Below are positions 1 through 8,374 of a stretch of 64,000 bases of DNA, one piece after another. Positions within the stretch are counted from its first letter, which is position 1, and each line of letters opens with the position of its first letter. The DNA is from Lactobacillus johnsonii (GTDB lineage: Bacteria; Bacillota; Bacilli; Lactobacillales; Lactobacillaceae), in assembly GCF_014058685.1 (NCBI RefSeq), contig NZ_CP059055.1:310001-374000 (forward strand). Direction: 5' to 3'. The position numbers and the translations under genes are program-made. The notes under the pieces were generated by a model. That model saw only the letters and a list, made by a program, of their open reading frames with translations. It searched no databases and had not been told where the DNA came from.

Positions 1-84
1 TGGCAAGGCCAGTAAATCAGGTTGTTAAGCAAGATGCAACCTGAAAGACTCAGATTGTATCTGTGCTGGCTGTGTATTTATTGT

Positions 85-117
85 GGTCTGCATGGAATAA
101 CATGCAGACCTTTTTCT
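85..117 (+). terminator. Intrinsic terminator hairpin 1
   Basis: A perfect 10-bp stem (85-94 with 101-110) with a 6-nt loop, followed by a T-rich run broken by one C. It could end an upstream transcript or be part of the leader switch. Confidence 0.7.
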
Positions 118-134
118 TTTTGTGATAAAAAAGT

Positions 135-173
135 AACAGGAATCTGCATGTGAAGGTAGATTCCTGTTTTTTT
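135..173 (+). terminator. Intrinsic terminator hairpin 2, directly before the RBS
   Basis: A perfect 11-bp stem (135-145 with 158-168) followed by seven T residues (167-173). The GGAG of the downstream gene starts at 174, so this terminator sits where an attenuator would sit. Confidence 0.75.
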
Positions 174-184
174 GGAGAAAAATT

Positions 185-1177
185 ATGAAAAGAATGTATG
201 GATTAATTGTAATTTTAGTAGCTTTTTTAACCATAGCTTTTTTTGGAGAAAATAAACAAAAAGAAGAAAATAATAAAATTCCCCGAGTTGGTGTATTAAC
301 TCTTATGCGTCACCCAGCTCTTGATGAGATATATCGCGGTTTTCGAGATGAGCTGAAAGAAGAGGGCTACGTAAATGGAAAAAATATCAAAGTTGACTAT
401 CAAAATGCAAATAATGATCAGAGTAATTTACGTACGATGGCAACAAAACTAACTGATGAGCAATCAAGGGTATTAGTTGGAATTACTACTCCAGCTGCCC
501 AAGCATTAGCAAATACAACGAATAAGATTCCAATAGTTTTAGGTGCTGTAACAAGTCCAAAAACTAGTGGGCTAGTAAAAAATGAAAAACATCCCGAAAA
601 AAATATTACTGGGGTATCAGATGCTGCTCCAATTAGGCAACAATTAGATTTAATTAGAGAATTTTTACCTAATTTAAAAACTTTAGGAGTAATTTATACT
701 TCTAGTGATTCGTCTGCGGTTAGTGGCTTTCATGAGATTGAACGGGAATGTAAAAAGAGAAAAATACCTTTAAAATCTTTCTCAATTGCAAATAGTAACG
801 ATCTTAATCAAGTTTCAGAGCAGATATTTAGTCAAGTAGATGCCGTCATTGTACCAACTGATAACACAATTGCTGGAGCGATGGAAACACTAGTTAAAAA
901 TGGTAATGCTGCTAAAAAGCCAATTTTTCCTGCAGCAGCAACTATGGTAAAACAAGGCGGTCTTGCAACTTATAGTGTTAATCAATATGAGTTAGGAAAA
1001 ATGACTGGAAAGATGACTATTGAAATTTTAAAGGGTAAAAAAGTTAGTTCTTTACCAATCGAAAGAGTGAAAAAGGGAGAACCGATCGTTAATTTAAAAG
1101 AAGCCAGAGAATTAAATCTTCAAGTACCGCAAAGATTTTTAGAAGAATGTCAGAAAAAAGGAGCTGTATATAGATGA
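185..1177 (+). CDS. ABC transporter substrate-binding protein, TrpX-like family
   Basis: A 330-residue solute-binding protein of the ABC_sub_bind (PF04392) type, the family that includes TrpX of the streptococcal tryptophan uptake system. The family start is seen in PRVGVLTLMRHPALDEI, followed by the two-lobed periplasmic-binding fold. The N-terminus (about residues 4-21) is hydrophobic but has no lipobox cysteine, so it looks membrane-anchored or secreted rather than a lipoprotein. GGAG lies 7 bases before the ATG. The gene overlaps the permease gene by ATGA, so the three genes form one operon. Tryptophan or a related aromatic compound is the likely substrate by family, but the ligand is not shown by the sequence. 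Confidence 0.85.
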   Translation: MKRMYGLIVILVAFLTIAFFGENKQKEENNKIPRVGVLTLMRHPALDEIYRGFRDELKEEGYVNGKNIKVDYQNANNDQSNLRTMATKLTDEQSRVLVGITTPAAQALANTTNKIPIVLGAVTSPKTSGLVKNEKHPEKNITGVSDAAPIRQQLDLIREFLPNLKTLGVIYTSSDSSAVSGFHEIERECKKRKIPLKSFSIANSNDLNQVSEQIFSQVDAVIVPTDNTIAGAMETLVKNGNAAKKPIFPAAATMVKQGGLATYSVNQYELGKMTGKMTIEILKGKKVSSLPIERVKKGEPIVNLKEARELNLQVPQRFLEECQKKGAVYR

Positions 1178-2073
1178 ACTTGATCGTATCTGCTATTGGC
1201 CAAGGTTTGCTATGGGCTTTGCTTGGCTTAGGATTATATTTGACATTTAGAATTTTGAATTTTGCTGATATGACCGTAGAAGGAACCTTTCCATTGGGTG
1301 CAGCTGTTGCAGTAGCTAATATTTCACACGGAATGTCCCCATACTTAGCTACTTTCTTAGCCCTTTTAGCTGGAATGGCAGCAGGTTTAGTAACGGGATT
1401 ATTATATACAAAAGGAAAAATTCCAATTCTACTTGCTGGTATTTTAACAATGACGGCAATTTATTCTATTAATTTAAGGATTATGGGCGGTTCTAATATT
1501 TCGTTGATTGGCAAGAAGACATTACTCAACAATGAATTTTTAGAAAATTTACCCCAATATTTTAATAGTGTTGCTTTGGGTATTGTTATTGTAGTAGTGA
1601 TTACTGGAATTTTAATTTTCTTTTTAAATACAGATTTTGGTCAAGCTTTTATTGCTACCGGAGATAATCCAAGCATGGCTAAATCATTAGGAATTCATAC
1701 AGATTTTATGGTGATCGTCGGATTAATGCTATCAAATGGAATAGTTGCCTTATGTGGAGCATTAATTGCGCAAAATAATGGTTATGCCGATATTAATATG
1801 GGAATTGGAACTATTGTTATTGCTTTAGCTTCAATTATCATTGGTGAAGTAGCTTTTGGAGAATTGACCTTAAATCAGCGTTTAGTGGCGGTAACTTTAG
1901 GTAGTATTATCTATCGTTTGATTTTACTCGCTGTACTGCAACTTGGATTTTCAGCTAATGATTTAAATTTAATCTCTTCAATTGTCTTAGCTCTATGTAT
2001 GATGCTTCCACAATTAGAAAAAGTCTTACATTTGAAAAAGCCAGTAGAAAGAGGTGTGAAAAAGCATGACTAA
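1174..2073 (+). CDS. ABC transporter permease, TrpY-like (BPD_transp_2 family)
   Basis: A 299-residue polytopic membrane protein with about eight hydrophobic segments, of the branched-chain/sugar permease superfamily (PF02653) that pairs with PF04392 binding proteins. The segment RILNFADMTVEGTFPLGAA near residue 27 is typical of the family. It overlaps the upstream gene by 4 bases and the ATPase gene by 8, which implies translational coupling and a fixed subunit ratio. It would form the membrane channel of the importer. Confidence 0.85.
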   Translation: MNLIVSAIGQGLLWALLGLGLYLTFRILNFADMTVEGTFPLGAAVAVANISHGMSPYLATFLALLAGMAAGLVTGLLYTKGKIPILLAGILTMTAIYSINLRIMGGSNISLIGKKTLLNNEFLENLPQYFNSVALGIVIVVVITGILIFFLNTDFGQAFIATGDNPSMAKSLGIHTDFMVIVGLMLSNGIVALCGALIAQNNGYADINMGIGTIVIALASIIIGEVAFGELTLNQRLVAVTLGSIIYRLILLAVLQLGFSANDLNLISSIVLALCMMLPQLEKVLHLKKPVERGVKKHD

Positions 2074-2830
2074 GCCAATTCTAGAATTAAAAGATGTCAA
2101 AACAACTGTTAAAACAGCTGATGGTGAAATTGTTCCAATTTTAAAAGGAATTAATTTAGAAATTAGACCTGGAGATTTTATTACTATAATTGGGACAAAT
2201 GGAGCGGGCAAATCTACACTTTTTAATACGATTGCGGGTAGTTTAAAACCTGATAGTGGTATTCTTCGGCATAATGGGCAAGATATTACGAAAATGAGTG
2301 AAGAAAAGCGGACACAATTTATTGGACGAGTTTTTCAAGATCCTAAGATGGGGACTGCTCCGCGAATGACTGTGGCAGAAAATTTATTACTAGCAACAAA
2401 ACGGGGAAAGAGAAGATTTTTAAAGATTAGAAGACTTAAGCAAAACTTACCTCGTTTTAAAAAGCTAGCTGCAGTTATGAATAATGGCTTAGAGAGTCGT
2501 TTAAATACGTTTGTAGAAGGTTTATCTGGAGGCCAAAGACAAGCTTTGAGCTTCTTGATGGCTACAATAGAAAAGCCCGATATTTTATTATTAGATGAGC
2601 ATACAGCAGCTTTAGATCCTCATACTAGTGAAAATCTACTAGCAGTAACTGATAAGCAAATTAAAGAAAATAAATTAACTGCCTTAATGATTACACATCA
2701 CATGGAGGATGCTTTAAAATATGGAAATCGTCTTTTAGTGTTGAAGGATGGTAAAGTTAAAGCAGATATTAGTGAAGAAGAAAAAAAGAGTTTAAAAGTA
2801 AGTGATCTTTATAGCTATTTTGAAGATTGA
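2066..2830 (+). CDS. ABC transporter ATP-binding protein, TrpP-like
   Basis: A 254-residue ABC ATPase. Visible motifs are Walker A GTNGAGKST (residues 43-51), the signature LSGGQ near 155, Walker B ILLLDEHTAALD and the switch histidine in ITHHMED. It powers the importer made with the two preceding genes. A terminator follows directly, so the operon ends here. Confidence 0.87.
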   Translation: MTKPILELKDVKTTVKTADGEIVPILKGINLEIRPGDFITIIGTNGAGKSTLFNTIAGSLKPDSGILRHNGQDITKMSEEKRTQFIGRVFQDPKMGTAPRMTVAENLLLATKRGKRRFLKIRRLKQNLPRFKKLAAVMNNGLESRLNTFVEGLSGGQRQALSFLMATIEKPDILLLDEHTAALDPHTSENLLAVTDKQIKENKLTALMITHHMEDALKYGNRLLVLKDGKVKADISEEEKKSLKVSDLYSYFED

Positions 2831-2832
2831 TC

Positions 2833-2868
2833 TAAAACCTAGGGCTGGTTGTCGGTTCTAGGTTTTTT
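2833..2868 (+). terminator. Terminator of the ABC uptake operon
   Basis: AAACCTAG pairs with CTAGGTTT around a GC-rich loop and is followed by TTTTTT. Confidence 0.8.
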
Positions 2869-2881
2869 AGTTAAAATAATT

Positions 2882-2957
2882 TTTAATTGTTTTAAGTATA
2901 GATTTAATTTTTATAAAGATTTAATTGTTTTAAGTATAGATTTAATTTTTATAAAGA
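2882..2957 (+). repeat. Perfect 38-bp tandem duplication in a promoter region
   Basis: Bases 2882-2919 and 2920-2957 are identical and directly adjacent. Each copy carries a TTGTTT and, 19 bases later, a TATAAA, so a possible promoter is doubled (−10 boxes at 2912-2917 and 2950-2955). The duplication ends 15 bases before the permease start codon. Confidence 0.9.
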
Positions 2958-2972
2958 AGGGATGGAAGAGAT

Positions 2973-4571
2973 GTGAATAAGGGACACAAAATAAGTTTAT
3001 TTTCAGCAATAATGCTAGCCCTTAATTCTTTGATTGGATCCGGATGGCTTTTTGGCTCAGGCTCGGCAGCAAAAATTGCCGGCCCAGCGGCTATCTTATC
3101 TTGGATCATTGGTGCAGTTATTATTATTGCAATTGCCTTAACCTATGTTGAACTAGGAACTATGTTTCCTGAAAGTGGGGGAATGAGCAAATATGCTCAA
3201 TATAGCCACGGTCCCATGCTTGGGTTTATCGCTGCCTGGGCAAATTGGATTTCTTTGGTAACCTTGGTGCCAATGGAGGCAGTTGCTGCTGTTCAATACA
3301 TGAGTTCTTGGCCATGGAAGTGGGCAAACTGGACACATCACTTTATGCAAGACGGAAATATAACTACACCTGGGTTATTATTGGTATTTGTGTTCATGAT
3401 TATTTTTACTTTAATTAACTTCTGGTCAATTAAAATCATGACGCACTTTACTAACTTGATTTCTGTTTTTAAAGTACTCTTGCCTACTATAACAATTATT
3501 ATGCTGTTTGCATCTAGTTTTCATCCTACTAACTTTGGTCATGATGTAAAAACATTTATGCCTTATGGAAGTAGAGCAATCTTTGAAGCAGCTTCTGGTG
3601 CTGGTATCATTATGTCTTATGACGCATTTCAGACAGTAATTAATATTGGTGGTGAGTTAAAGAATCCTCGAAAGAACATTATTCGTGGAGTTTTAATTTC
3701 CATGTTTGCGACAGCTGCAATTTATATTCTGCTTCAAGTAGCCTTTATTGGAGCAGTTGATCCAGCAATGCTTGCTAAAAACTCCTGGCATGGAATTGAT
3801 TTTGCATCCCCATTTGCAGATATTGCAATCCTTTTAGGAATTAATTGGCTTGTGATTTTACTTTATATGGATGCTTTTGTTTCGCCTTTTGGGACTGGAG
3901 TAGCTTTTGTCGCAACAGCATCAAGAGCGCTTGCTGCAATGACATATACAAAACACTTACCAGCGTGGTTAGGGAGACTTAATAGACGCTATCTGGTGCC
4001 TCGTTTTGCAATGATTGCAGATTTAATTTTAGCGATGATTTTAGTAAGTGTCTTTAGGAACTGGAATTTACTTGCAACGGTAATTACTTGTGCGACTTTG
4101 ATTGCTTATTTGACTGGTCCAGTTACTACTATTACTTTGAGAAAAATAGCACCAGATTTGGAAAGACCATATAAACCTAATTATATGCGCTGGTTTGCTC
4201 CTTTAACTTTTGTATTAACTAGTTTAGCTATTTATTGGACGATGTGGCCAACAACAATTCAAGTTATTCTGGTTATTCTTGTGGGAATTCCAATTTATTT
4301 CTATTATGAAGTTAAATATCAAAAGAAAGATTTTAAATCGCAGTTTAAGCATGCTGCTTGGATTTTAGGGTATTTAGTATTTATTTCTATTATGTCTTAT
4401 TGTGGTAGCGACGGCTTTGGTGGACAAAACTGGATTAAATATCCGTGGGATTTTCTGTTGATTGCAATTGTCTCCTTGATCTTCTATAAAGTTGCAATTG
4501 ATACAGGACTAGAAAAAGTTGATCCGGCGGCGATAAAAGTAAACGAAAAAATTAAGCTTAAGGAGGACTAG
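2973..4571 (+). CDS. APC-family amino acid permease (YveA-like)
   Basis: A 532-residue transporter with about 12 membrane segments. The N-terminal motif SLIGSGWLFGSG and the following GPAAILSWIIGA are hallmarks of APC amino acid/proton symporters (PF13520). Length and character resemble Bacillus YveA, an aspartate-proton symporter, but the substrate cannot be read from sequence. The start is GTG, preceded by the purine-rich run GGATGGAAGAG; the next in-frame ATG would remove part of the first membrane segment. It is monocistronic, with the tandem repeat just upstream. Confidence 0.8.
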   Translation: MNKGHKISLFSAIMLALNSLIGSGWLFGSGSAAKIAGPAAILSWIIGAVIIIAIALTYVELGTMFPESGGMSKYAQYSHGPMLGFIAAWANWISLVTLVPMEAVAAVQYMSSWPWKWANWTHHFMQDGNITTPGLLLVFVFMIIFTLINFWSIKIMTHFTNLISVFKVLLPTITIIMLFASSFHPTNFGHDVKTFMPYGSRAIFEAASGAGIIMSYDAFQTVINIGGELKNPRKNIIRGVLISMFATAAIYILLQVAFIGAVDPAMLAKNSWHGIDFASPFADIAILLGINWLVILLYMDAFVSPFGTGVAFVATASRALAAMTYTKHLPAWLGRLNRRYLVPRFAMIADLILAMILVSVFRNWNLLATVITCATLIAYLTGPVTTITLRKIAPDLERPYKPNYMRWFAPLTFVLTSLAIYWTMWPTTIQVILVILVGIPIYFYYEVKYQKKDFKSQFKHAAWILGYLVFISIMSYCGSDGFGGQNWIKYPWDFLLIAIVSLIFYKVAIDTGLEKVDPAAIKVNEKIKLKED

Positions 4572-4597
4572 AATTAAGTACACTAGTATAAATTAGC

Positions 4598-4626
4598 TTG
4601 AATTATAGTTGGAAAGGTGCTATCCT
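4598..4626 (+). promoter_or_regulatory. Promoter of rpmE2
   Basis: TTGAAT (4598-4603), 17-bp spacer, TATCCT (4621-4626) with a TGC extended −10. This leaves a leader of about 55 nt before the L31 gene. Some Firmicutes L31 genes carry an autoregulatory leader, but I cannot confirm one here. Confidence 0.5.
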
Positions 4627-4687
4627 TAACTAGTCGTAAAATAATCTATGATCTGAAATATTGGTCATGGCAAAGGAGTATTAAACA

Positions 4688-4939
4688 ATGAGAAAAGGGA
4701 TTCATCCAGATTACCAAGAAGTTGTTTTCATGGACTCAGCAACTGGTGCTAAGTTCGTAGCTGGTTCTACTTTAAAACCAGAAGAAACAATTGAATTCGA
4801 AGGTAAGACTTACCCATTAGTTCGTGTTGAAATTTCTTCAGATTCTCACCCATTCTACACTGGCAAGCAAAAGTTTGCACAAGCAGATGGTCGTATCGAA
4901 AAATTCAACAAGAAGTACGGTATGTCTTCAAAGAACTAA
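4688..4939 (+). CDS. rpmE2: 50S ribosomal protein L31 type B
   Basis: The 83-residue protein begins [16 protein letters not shown] and contains [13 protein letters not shown], the type B L31 signature. It has no cysteines, so it is the zinc-independent form. AAAGGAG precedes the ATG. It is a single-gene unit with its own promoter and a strong terminator. In many bacteria the C-minus form replaces a zinc-binding L31 when zinc is scarce; whether a second L31 gene exists is not visible here. Confidence 0.95.
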   Translation: MRKGIHPDYQEVVFMDSATGAKFVAGSTLKPEETIEFEGKTYPLVRVEISSDSHPFYTGKQKFAQADGRIEKFNKKYGMSSKN

Positions 4940-4957
4940 TAATTCTTGGTTTTTACC

Positions 4958-4990
4958 AAAAGAGCAGCCCACTTTGGACTGCTCTTTTTT
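4958..4990 (+). terminator. Terminator of rpmE2
   Basis: AGAGCAG and CTGCTCT form the stem, followed by seven T residues. Confidence 0.85.
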
Positions 4991-5001
4991 TATGCTTAAC
5001 G

Positions 5002-5010
5002 TGGTATAAT
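5002..5010 (+). promoter_or_regulatory. Extended −10 promoter of murF-cshA
   Basis: TGGTATAAT, a perfect extended −10, lies just after the rpmE2 terminator; the −35 would overlap that terminator and is weak. A second TATAAT at 5056-5061 follows a 6-bp hairpin. Confidence 0.5.
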
Positions 5011-5101
5011 TCTTATTGATATGCGTGAGACCTTTTTCTGACTGCGATAAGTCAGTATAATAGGAGTACATGCAATTTTAGGTAGGAGTAATTTATTTAT
5101 T

Positions 5102-6469
5102 ATGAAAATGCAACTTGCTGAGATCGCTAAAGCATTAAATAGTTCAGTTAATATGGGAGAAGACAAGGTCATTACATCTGTTGTTTTTGACTCAAGAAAA
5201 GCAACTCCCAATTCTTTGTTTATTCCCTTAGATGGTGCAAGGGATGGACATGATTTTGTATCTAATGCAATGGCAAACGGAGCAGAAGCAACCCTTTGGA
5301 AAAAAGGCCATGAGGGTATGCCTACTGATGTGCCAGTTATTGAAGTGGAAGATCCGCTAACTGCGCTTCAAAATTTAGCTAAATATTACTTAGGTAAAGT
5401 TAATCCAACTGTTGTTGGAATTACTGGATCTAATGGTAAAACTACAACTAAGGATATGGTTGCAGCTGTTTTATCAAAAAGATTTAACGTGCATAAGACA
5501 CAGGCTAACTTTAATAACGAAATTGGGGTACCTGTAACTATTTTAGAGATGAAACCATCTACTGAAATTTTAGTTCTTGAAATGGGGATGGATCGCCCTG
5601 GACAATTACATCATTTAAGTGAATTAGTAAGACCCGATGTTTGTGTCATCACAATGATTGGTGAAGCTCATATTGAGTTCTTTGGTACTAGAGATAAGAT
5701 TGCAGACGCTAAAATGGAAATTACTGACTTCTTAAAAGAAGACGGTAAGTTTATTTACAATGGCGATGAACCTTTACTAGAAGAGCGTGCAGCTAAGATT
5801 AAGCAAGAAAAGAGTACTTTTGGTTTTAGAGAAGAAGATACTGTTTTTGCGACTACATTTAGATCTTACATGCACCATGCTACTTTTGAAGTAAATGGGT
5901 CAGCACAGCAATTTAAGATTCCAATGATTGGAAAACATAACGTCTCTAATGCTCTTGCAGCCATTAGTGTAGGCCGCCATTTTGGTGAAAATGATGAACA
6001 AATTGCCCAAGCTTTAGCTAACTTCACCCCAACAGCAAATAGAATGCAATGGAAGAAGGGTGATGTAGGCGAAGCAATTATGGATGATGTTTACAACTCA
6101 AATCCAACTGCGGTTAAGGCTGTTACGACTTCGTTTGGACAAGTAATGGTCGAAGATGGTGGGCGCAGAATTGCTGTCTTAGGTGATATGTTAGAGCTTG
6201 GAGATGAATCAGCTGATCTTCATGCGTCTCTTGCAGCTAGCTTGGATCCAGCAATTATTAATGAACTATATTTATATGGTCCAGAGATGAAAAACTTATA
6301 TGATGCTCTTGTTGATAAGTACCCAGCAGAAAACTTGCACTATTATCCACAAGATCAAATGAATCATATGATTGATGACTTAAAGAATGATATTAAGCCA
6401 GCTGATATTGTAATGCTAAAGGGATCACATGGGATGCATTTGGAAAAGGTTTTAGACCGTCTCATGTAG
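5102..6469 (+). CDS. murF: UDP-N-acetylmuramoyl-tripeptide--D-alanyl-D-alanine ligase
   Basis: A 455-residue Mur ligase that adds the D-Ala-D-Ala dipeptide to the UDP-MurNAc tripeptide in the cytoplasm, the last soluble step of the peptidoglycan precursor. The ATP loop GSNGKTT is at residues 109-115. The central-domain motif ANFNNEIGVP and the C-terminal DDVYNSNP segment fit MurF. The Shine-Dalgarno AGGAG is 13 bases from the ATG, longer than usual. Alr, which makes the D-alanine for this substrate, is encoded two genes downstream of cshA. Confidence 0.95.
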   Translation: MKMQLAEIAKALNSSVNMGEDKVITSVVFDSRKATPNSLFIPLDGARDGHDFVSNAMANGAEATLWKKGHEGMPTDVPVIEVEDPLTALQNLAKYYLGKVNPTVVGITGSNGKTTTKDMVAAVLSKRFNVHKTQANFNNEIGVPVTILEMKPSTEILVLEMGMDRPGQLHHLSELVRPDVCVITMIGEAHIEFFGTRDKIADAKMEITDFLKEDGKFIYNGDEPLLEERAAKIKQEKSTFGFREEDTVFATTFRSYMHHATFEVNGSAQQFKIPMIGKHNVSNALAAISVGRHFGENDEQIAQALANFTPTANRMQWKKGDVGEAIMDDVYNSNPTAVKAVTTSFGQVMVEDGGRRIAVLGDMLELGDESADLHASLAASLDPAIINELYLYGPEMKNLYDALVDKYPAENLHYYPQDQMNHMIDDLKNDIKPADIVMLKGSHGMHLEKVLDRLM

Positions 6470-6484
6470 GAAGGAATTAGATAT

Positions 6485-7939
6485 TTGAAATTTTCTGAAA
6501 TGAACTTAAAACCTGAGATTTTAAAAGCTATTAAGCGTTCAGGTTTTGAAGAAGCTACACCAATTCAAGAAAAAACCATTCCCCTCGTTTTGGAGGGAAA
6601 AGATGTAATTGGTCAAGCCCAGACAGGAACTGGTAAAACTGCTGCTTTTGGTTTGCCAATTTTACAAAACTTAGATAAGCAACACGATTCAATTCAAGCT
6701 ATTATTATTGAACCTACCCGTGAATTGGCTATTCAAACCCAAGAAGAGTTGTTCCGTTTAGGTCGTGATGAAAGAGCTCGCGTTCAAGTAGTTTATGGCG
6801 GTGCTGATATTAGACGTCAGATTCGTGCTTTAAAACAAACACCAGCAATTTTGGTGGGAACGCCTGGACGTTTACTTGACCATTTAAAACGTGGCACAAT
6901 TGATATTTCTAAAGTTAAAACAATTGTTTTAGATGAAGCAGATGAAATGCTTGATATGGGATTTATTCAAGATATTGAAAGTATTTTGAAATATGCACCA
7001 AGTAAACATCAAACATTACTTTTCTCTGCTACAATGCCAAAGCCAATTTTACGAATTGGTGAAAAATTCATGAATGATCCTGAGATTGTAAAAATCAAAG
7101 GAAAAGAATTAACTGCTAATTTAATTGATCAGTATTTTGTGAGAGCAAAAGAAAATGAAAAGTTCGACATTCTATGTCGCTTAATTGACGTTCAAAATCC
7201 TGATTTAGCTGTTATTTTTGGTAGAACTAAGAGACGTGTTGATGAATTAACACGTGGGCTACAAGCACGTGGATATAACGCTGCTGGAATTCATGGTGAT
7301 CTTTCTCAAGCTAAGCGAATGAGCGTGTTAAAGAGATTCCGTAAAGGTAAGCTAGATATTTTAGTTGCAACTGATGTGGCAGCTCGTGGATTAGATATTT
7401 CTGGGGTAAGTCATGTTTATAACTATGATATTCCGCAGGATCCAGATTCTTATGTTCACCGTATTGGTAGAACTGGACGTGCTGGTCAGAACGGAATGTC
7501 TGTAACTTTTGTTACTCCAAATGAAATTGGCTATATGCGTACTATAGAACAATTAACGCATAAAAAGATGATGCCACTTAAGCCACCAACTGATGAAGAA
7601 GCATTTAAAGGTCAGCTAAGTGCAGCTAATAAAAAGGTAGCAGAATTACTCGATAGTGATCTTTCTAAATATACTGAAGAAGCATCTCAACTTCTTGACG
7701 ATTATTCTGCGATTGATTTAGTGGCCGCTTTATTGAAGGACTTGTCTAAAGATGCAGATAGTGTAAAAGTAAAAATTACACCTGAAAAGCCGTTACCATT
7801 TAAATCAAAGCATGGTAATAATCGAAACTTTAAACGTAATTTCAAACGTGGTGGAGATCGAAATGAACGATATCATCGTAAGCCTAGTGCCCGTAAAGGT
7901 GGTAGAAAGCATGATTTCGTTATAAAGAAAAAAGATTAA
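6485..7939 (+). CDS. cshA: DEAD-box RNA helicase CshA
   Basis: A 484-residue ATP-dependent RNA helicase acting in RNA turnover, ribosome assembly and cold growth. Visible elements are the Q motif GFEEATPIQ (20-28), motif I AQTGTGKT (45-52), DEAD (150-153), SAT, and motif VI HRIGRTGRAG. The last 50 residues are Arg/Lys/Asn-rich (RNFKRNFKRGGDR), an RNA-binding tail. The start is TTG, chosen because MKFSEMNL matches the family N-terminus and AGGAAGG lies upstream. It probably shares a transcript with murF. Confidence 0.94.
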   Translation: MKFSEMNLKPEILKAIKRSGFEEATPIQEKTIPLVLEGKDVIGQAQTGTGKTAAFGLPILQNLDKQHDSIQAIIIEPTRELAIQTQEELFRLGRDERARVQVVYGGADIRRQIRALKQTPAILVGTPGRLLDHLKRGTIDISKVKTIVLDEADEMLDMGFIQDIESILKYAPSKHQTLLFSATMPKPILRIGEKFMNDPEIVKIKGKELTANLIDQYFVRAKENEKFDILCRLIDVQNPDLAVIFGRTKRRVDELTRGLQARGYNAAGIHGDLSQAKRMSVLKRFRKGKLDILVATDVAARGLDISGVSHVYNYDIPQDPDSYVHRIGRTGRAGQNGMSVTFVTPNEIGYMRTIEQLTHKKMMPLKPPTDEEAFKGQLSAANKKVAELLDSDLSKYTEEASQLLDDYSAIDLVAALLKDLSKDADSVKVKITPEKPLPFKSKHGNNRNFKRNFKRGGDRNERYHRKPSARKGGRKHDFVIKKKD

Positions 7940-7952
7940 TTTTTGTTACTGG

Positions 7953-7980
7953 AGAGCTGTAGTTGCTACAGCTCTTTTTT
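7953..7980 (+). terminator. Terminator of murF-cshA
   Basis: A perfect 10-bp stem with a TTG loop followed by TTTTTT. Its 3' half also contains the −35 of the next promoter. Confidence 0.9.
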
Positions 7981-7990
7981 GTAATATAAT
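7963..7990 (+). promoter_or_regulatory. Promoter of acpS-alr, overlapping the terminator
   Basis: TTGCTA (7963-7968), 16-bp spacer, TATAAT (7985-7990). Transcription would start near 7997, which rules out the ATG at 7997 as a likely start and supports the one at 8015. Confidence 0.65.
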
Positions 7991-8014
7991 GTATCAATGT
8001 GTGAGGTGAAAATA

Positions 8015-8374
8015 ATGATTAGAGGCGTAGGAATTGACTCAGTTGAAGTTGAACGCATGAAAAAGATAGTTGAAAAAGGCGATAAATTTGCTAAAAGGGT
8101 ATTAACTCCGAAAGAATTTGAGCAATATCAACAATTAAAAGGAAAGCGCAAGGTAGAATACCTTGGTGGACGTTTTTCTTTAAAAGAATCTTTTTCAAAG
8201 GCAATGGAAACTGGATTAGGCAAATATGTTGGTTTTCAAGATATTGAAACATTATGGGATGACTTAGGACATCCAGTAATGACCTCGACAAAGTTTTCTG
8301 GAAATATTTTTCCTAGTATCACACATGATGATCATGAGATTATAACAGTTGTAGTTTTGGAGGAATTAAACTAA
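8015..8374 (+). CDS. acpS: Holo-[acyl-carrier-protein] synthase
   Basis: A 119-residue phosphopantetheinyl transferase that moves 4'-phosphopantetheine from CoA to the serine of acyl carrier protein, activating fatty acid synthesis. The metal-binding motifs are GIDSVEVER (Asp8) and [13 protein letters not shown] (Glu58). I start at the ATG preceded by GAGGTG with a 6-base gap. The upstream ATG at 7997 would fall on the predicted transcription start. Its TAA shares one base with the ATG of alr, the usual acpS-alr pairing in Firmicutes. Confidence 0.93.
   Translation: MIRGVGIDSVEVERMKKIVEKGDKFAKRVLTPKEFEQYQQLKGKRKVEYLGGRFSLKESFSKAMETGLGKYVGFQDIETLWDDLGHPVMTSTKFSGNIFPSITHDDHEIITVVVLEELN

Larger units (their letters stand above)
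1..173 (+). promoter_or_regulatory. Structured leader of the ABC uptake operon (possible attenuator)
   Basis: No coding frame is visible here. The first 80 bases can fold as a three-way junction: 8-12 pairs with 66-70, enclosing a perfect 7-bp hairpin (18-24 with 37-43) and a 5-bp hairpin (51-55 with 59-63). Two intrinsic-terminator hairpins follow, the second ending directly before the ribosome binding site of the next gene. The octamer at 101-108, the 3' arm of hairpin one, is also perfectly complementary to 143-150 in hairpin two, so the two may be alternatives. I do not recognise the class: no T-box GGTGG core and no purine, TPP or SAM signature is present. The 5' end of the transcript lies outside the window. 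Confidence 0.4.

Noticed and set aside
1-180. T-box or purine riboswitch before the importer
   Set aside because: The T-box core AGGGTGGNACCGCG is absent, and the junction and loop bases of purine riboswitches do not match although the three-way shape is similar.
7997-8014. Upstream ATG as acpS start
   Set aside because: It lies at the predicted transcription start and leaves no room for an RBS; the family begins at the ATG at 8015.
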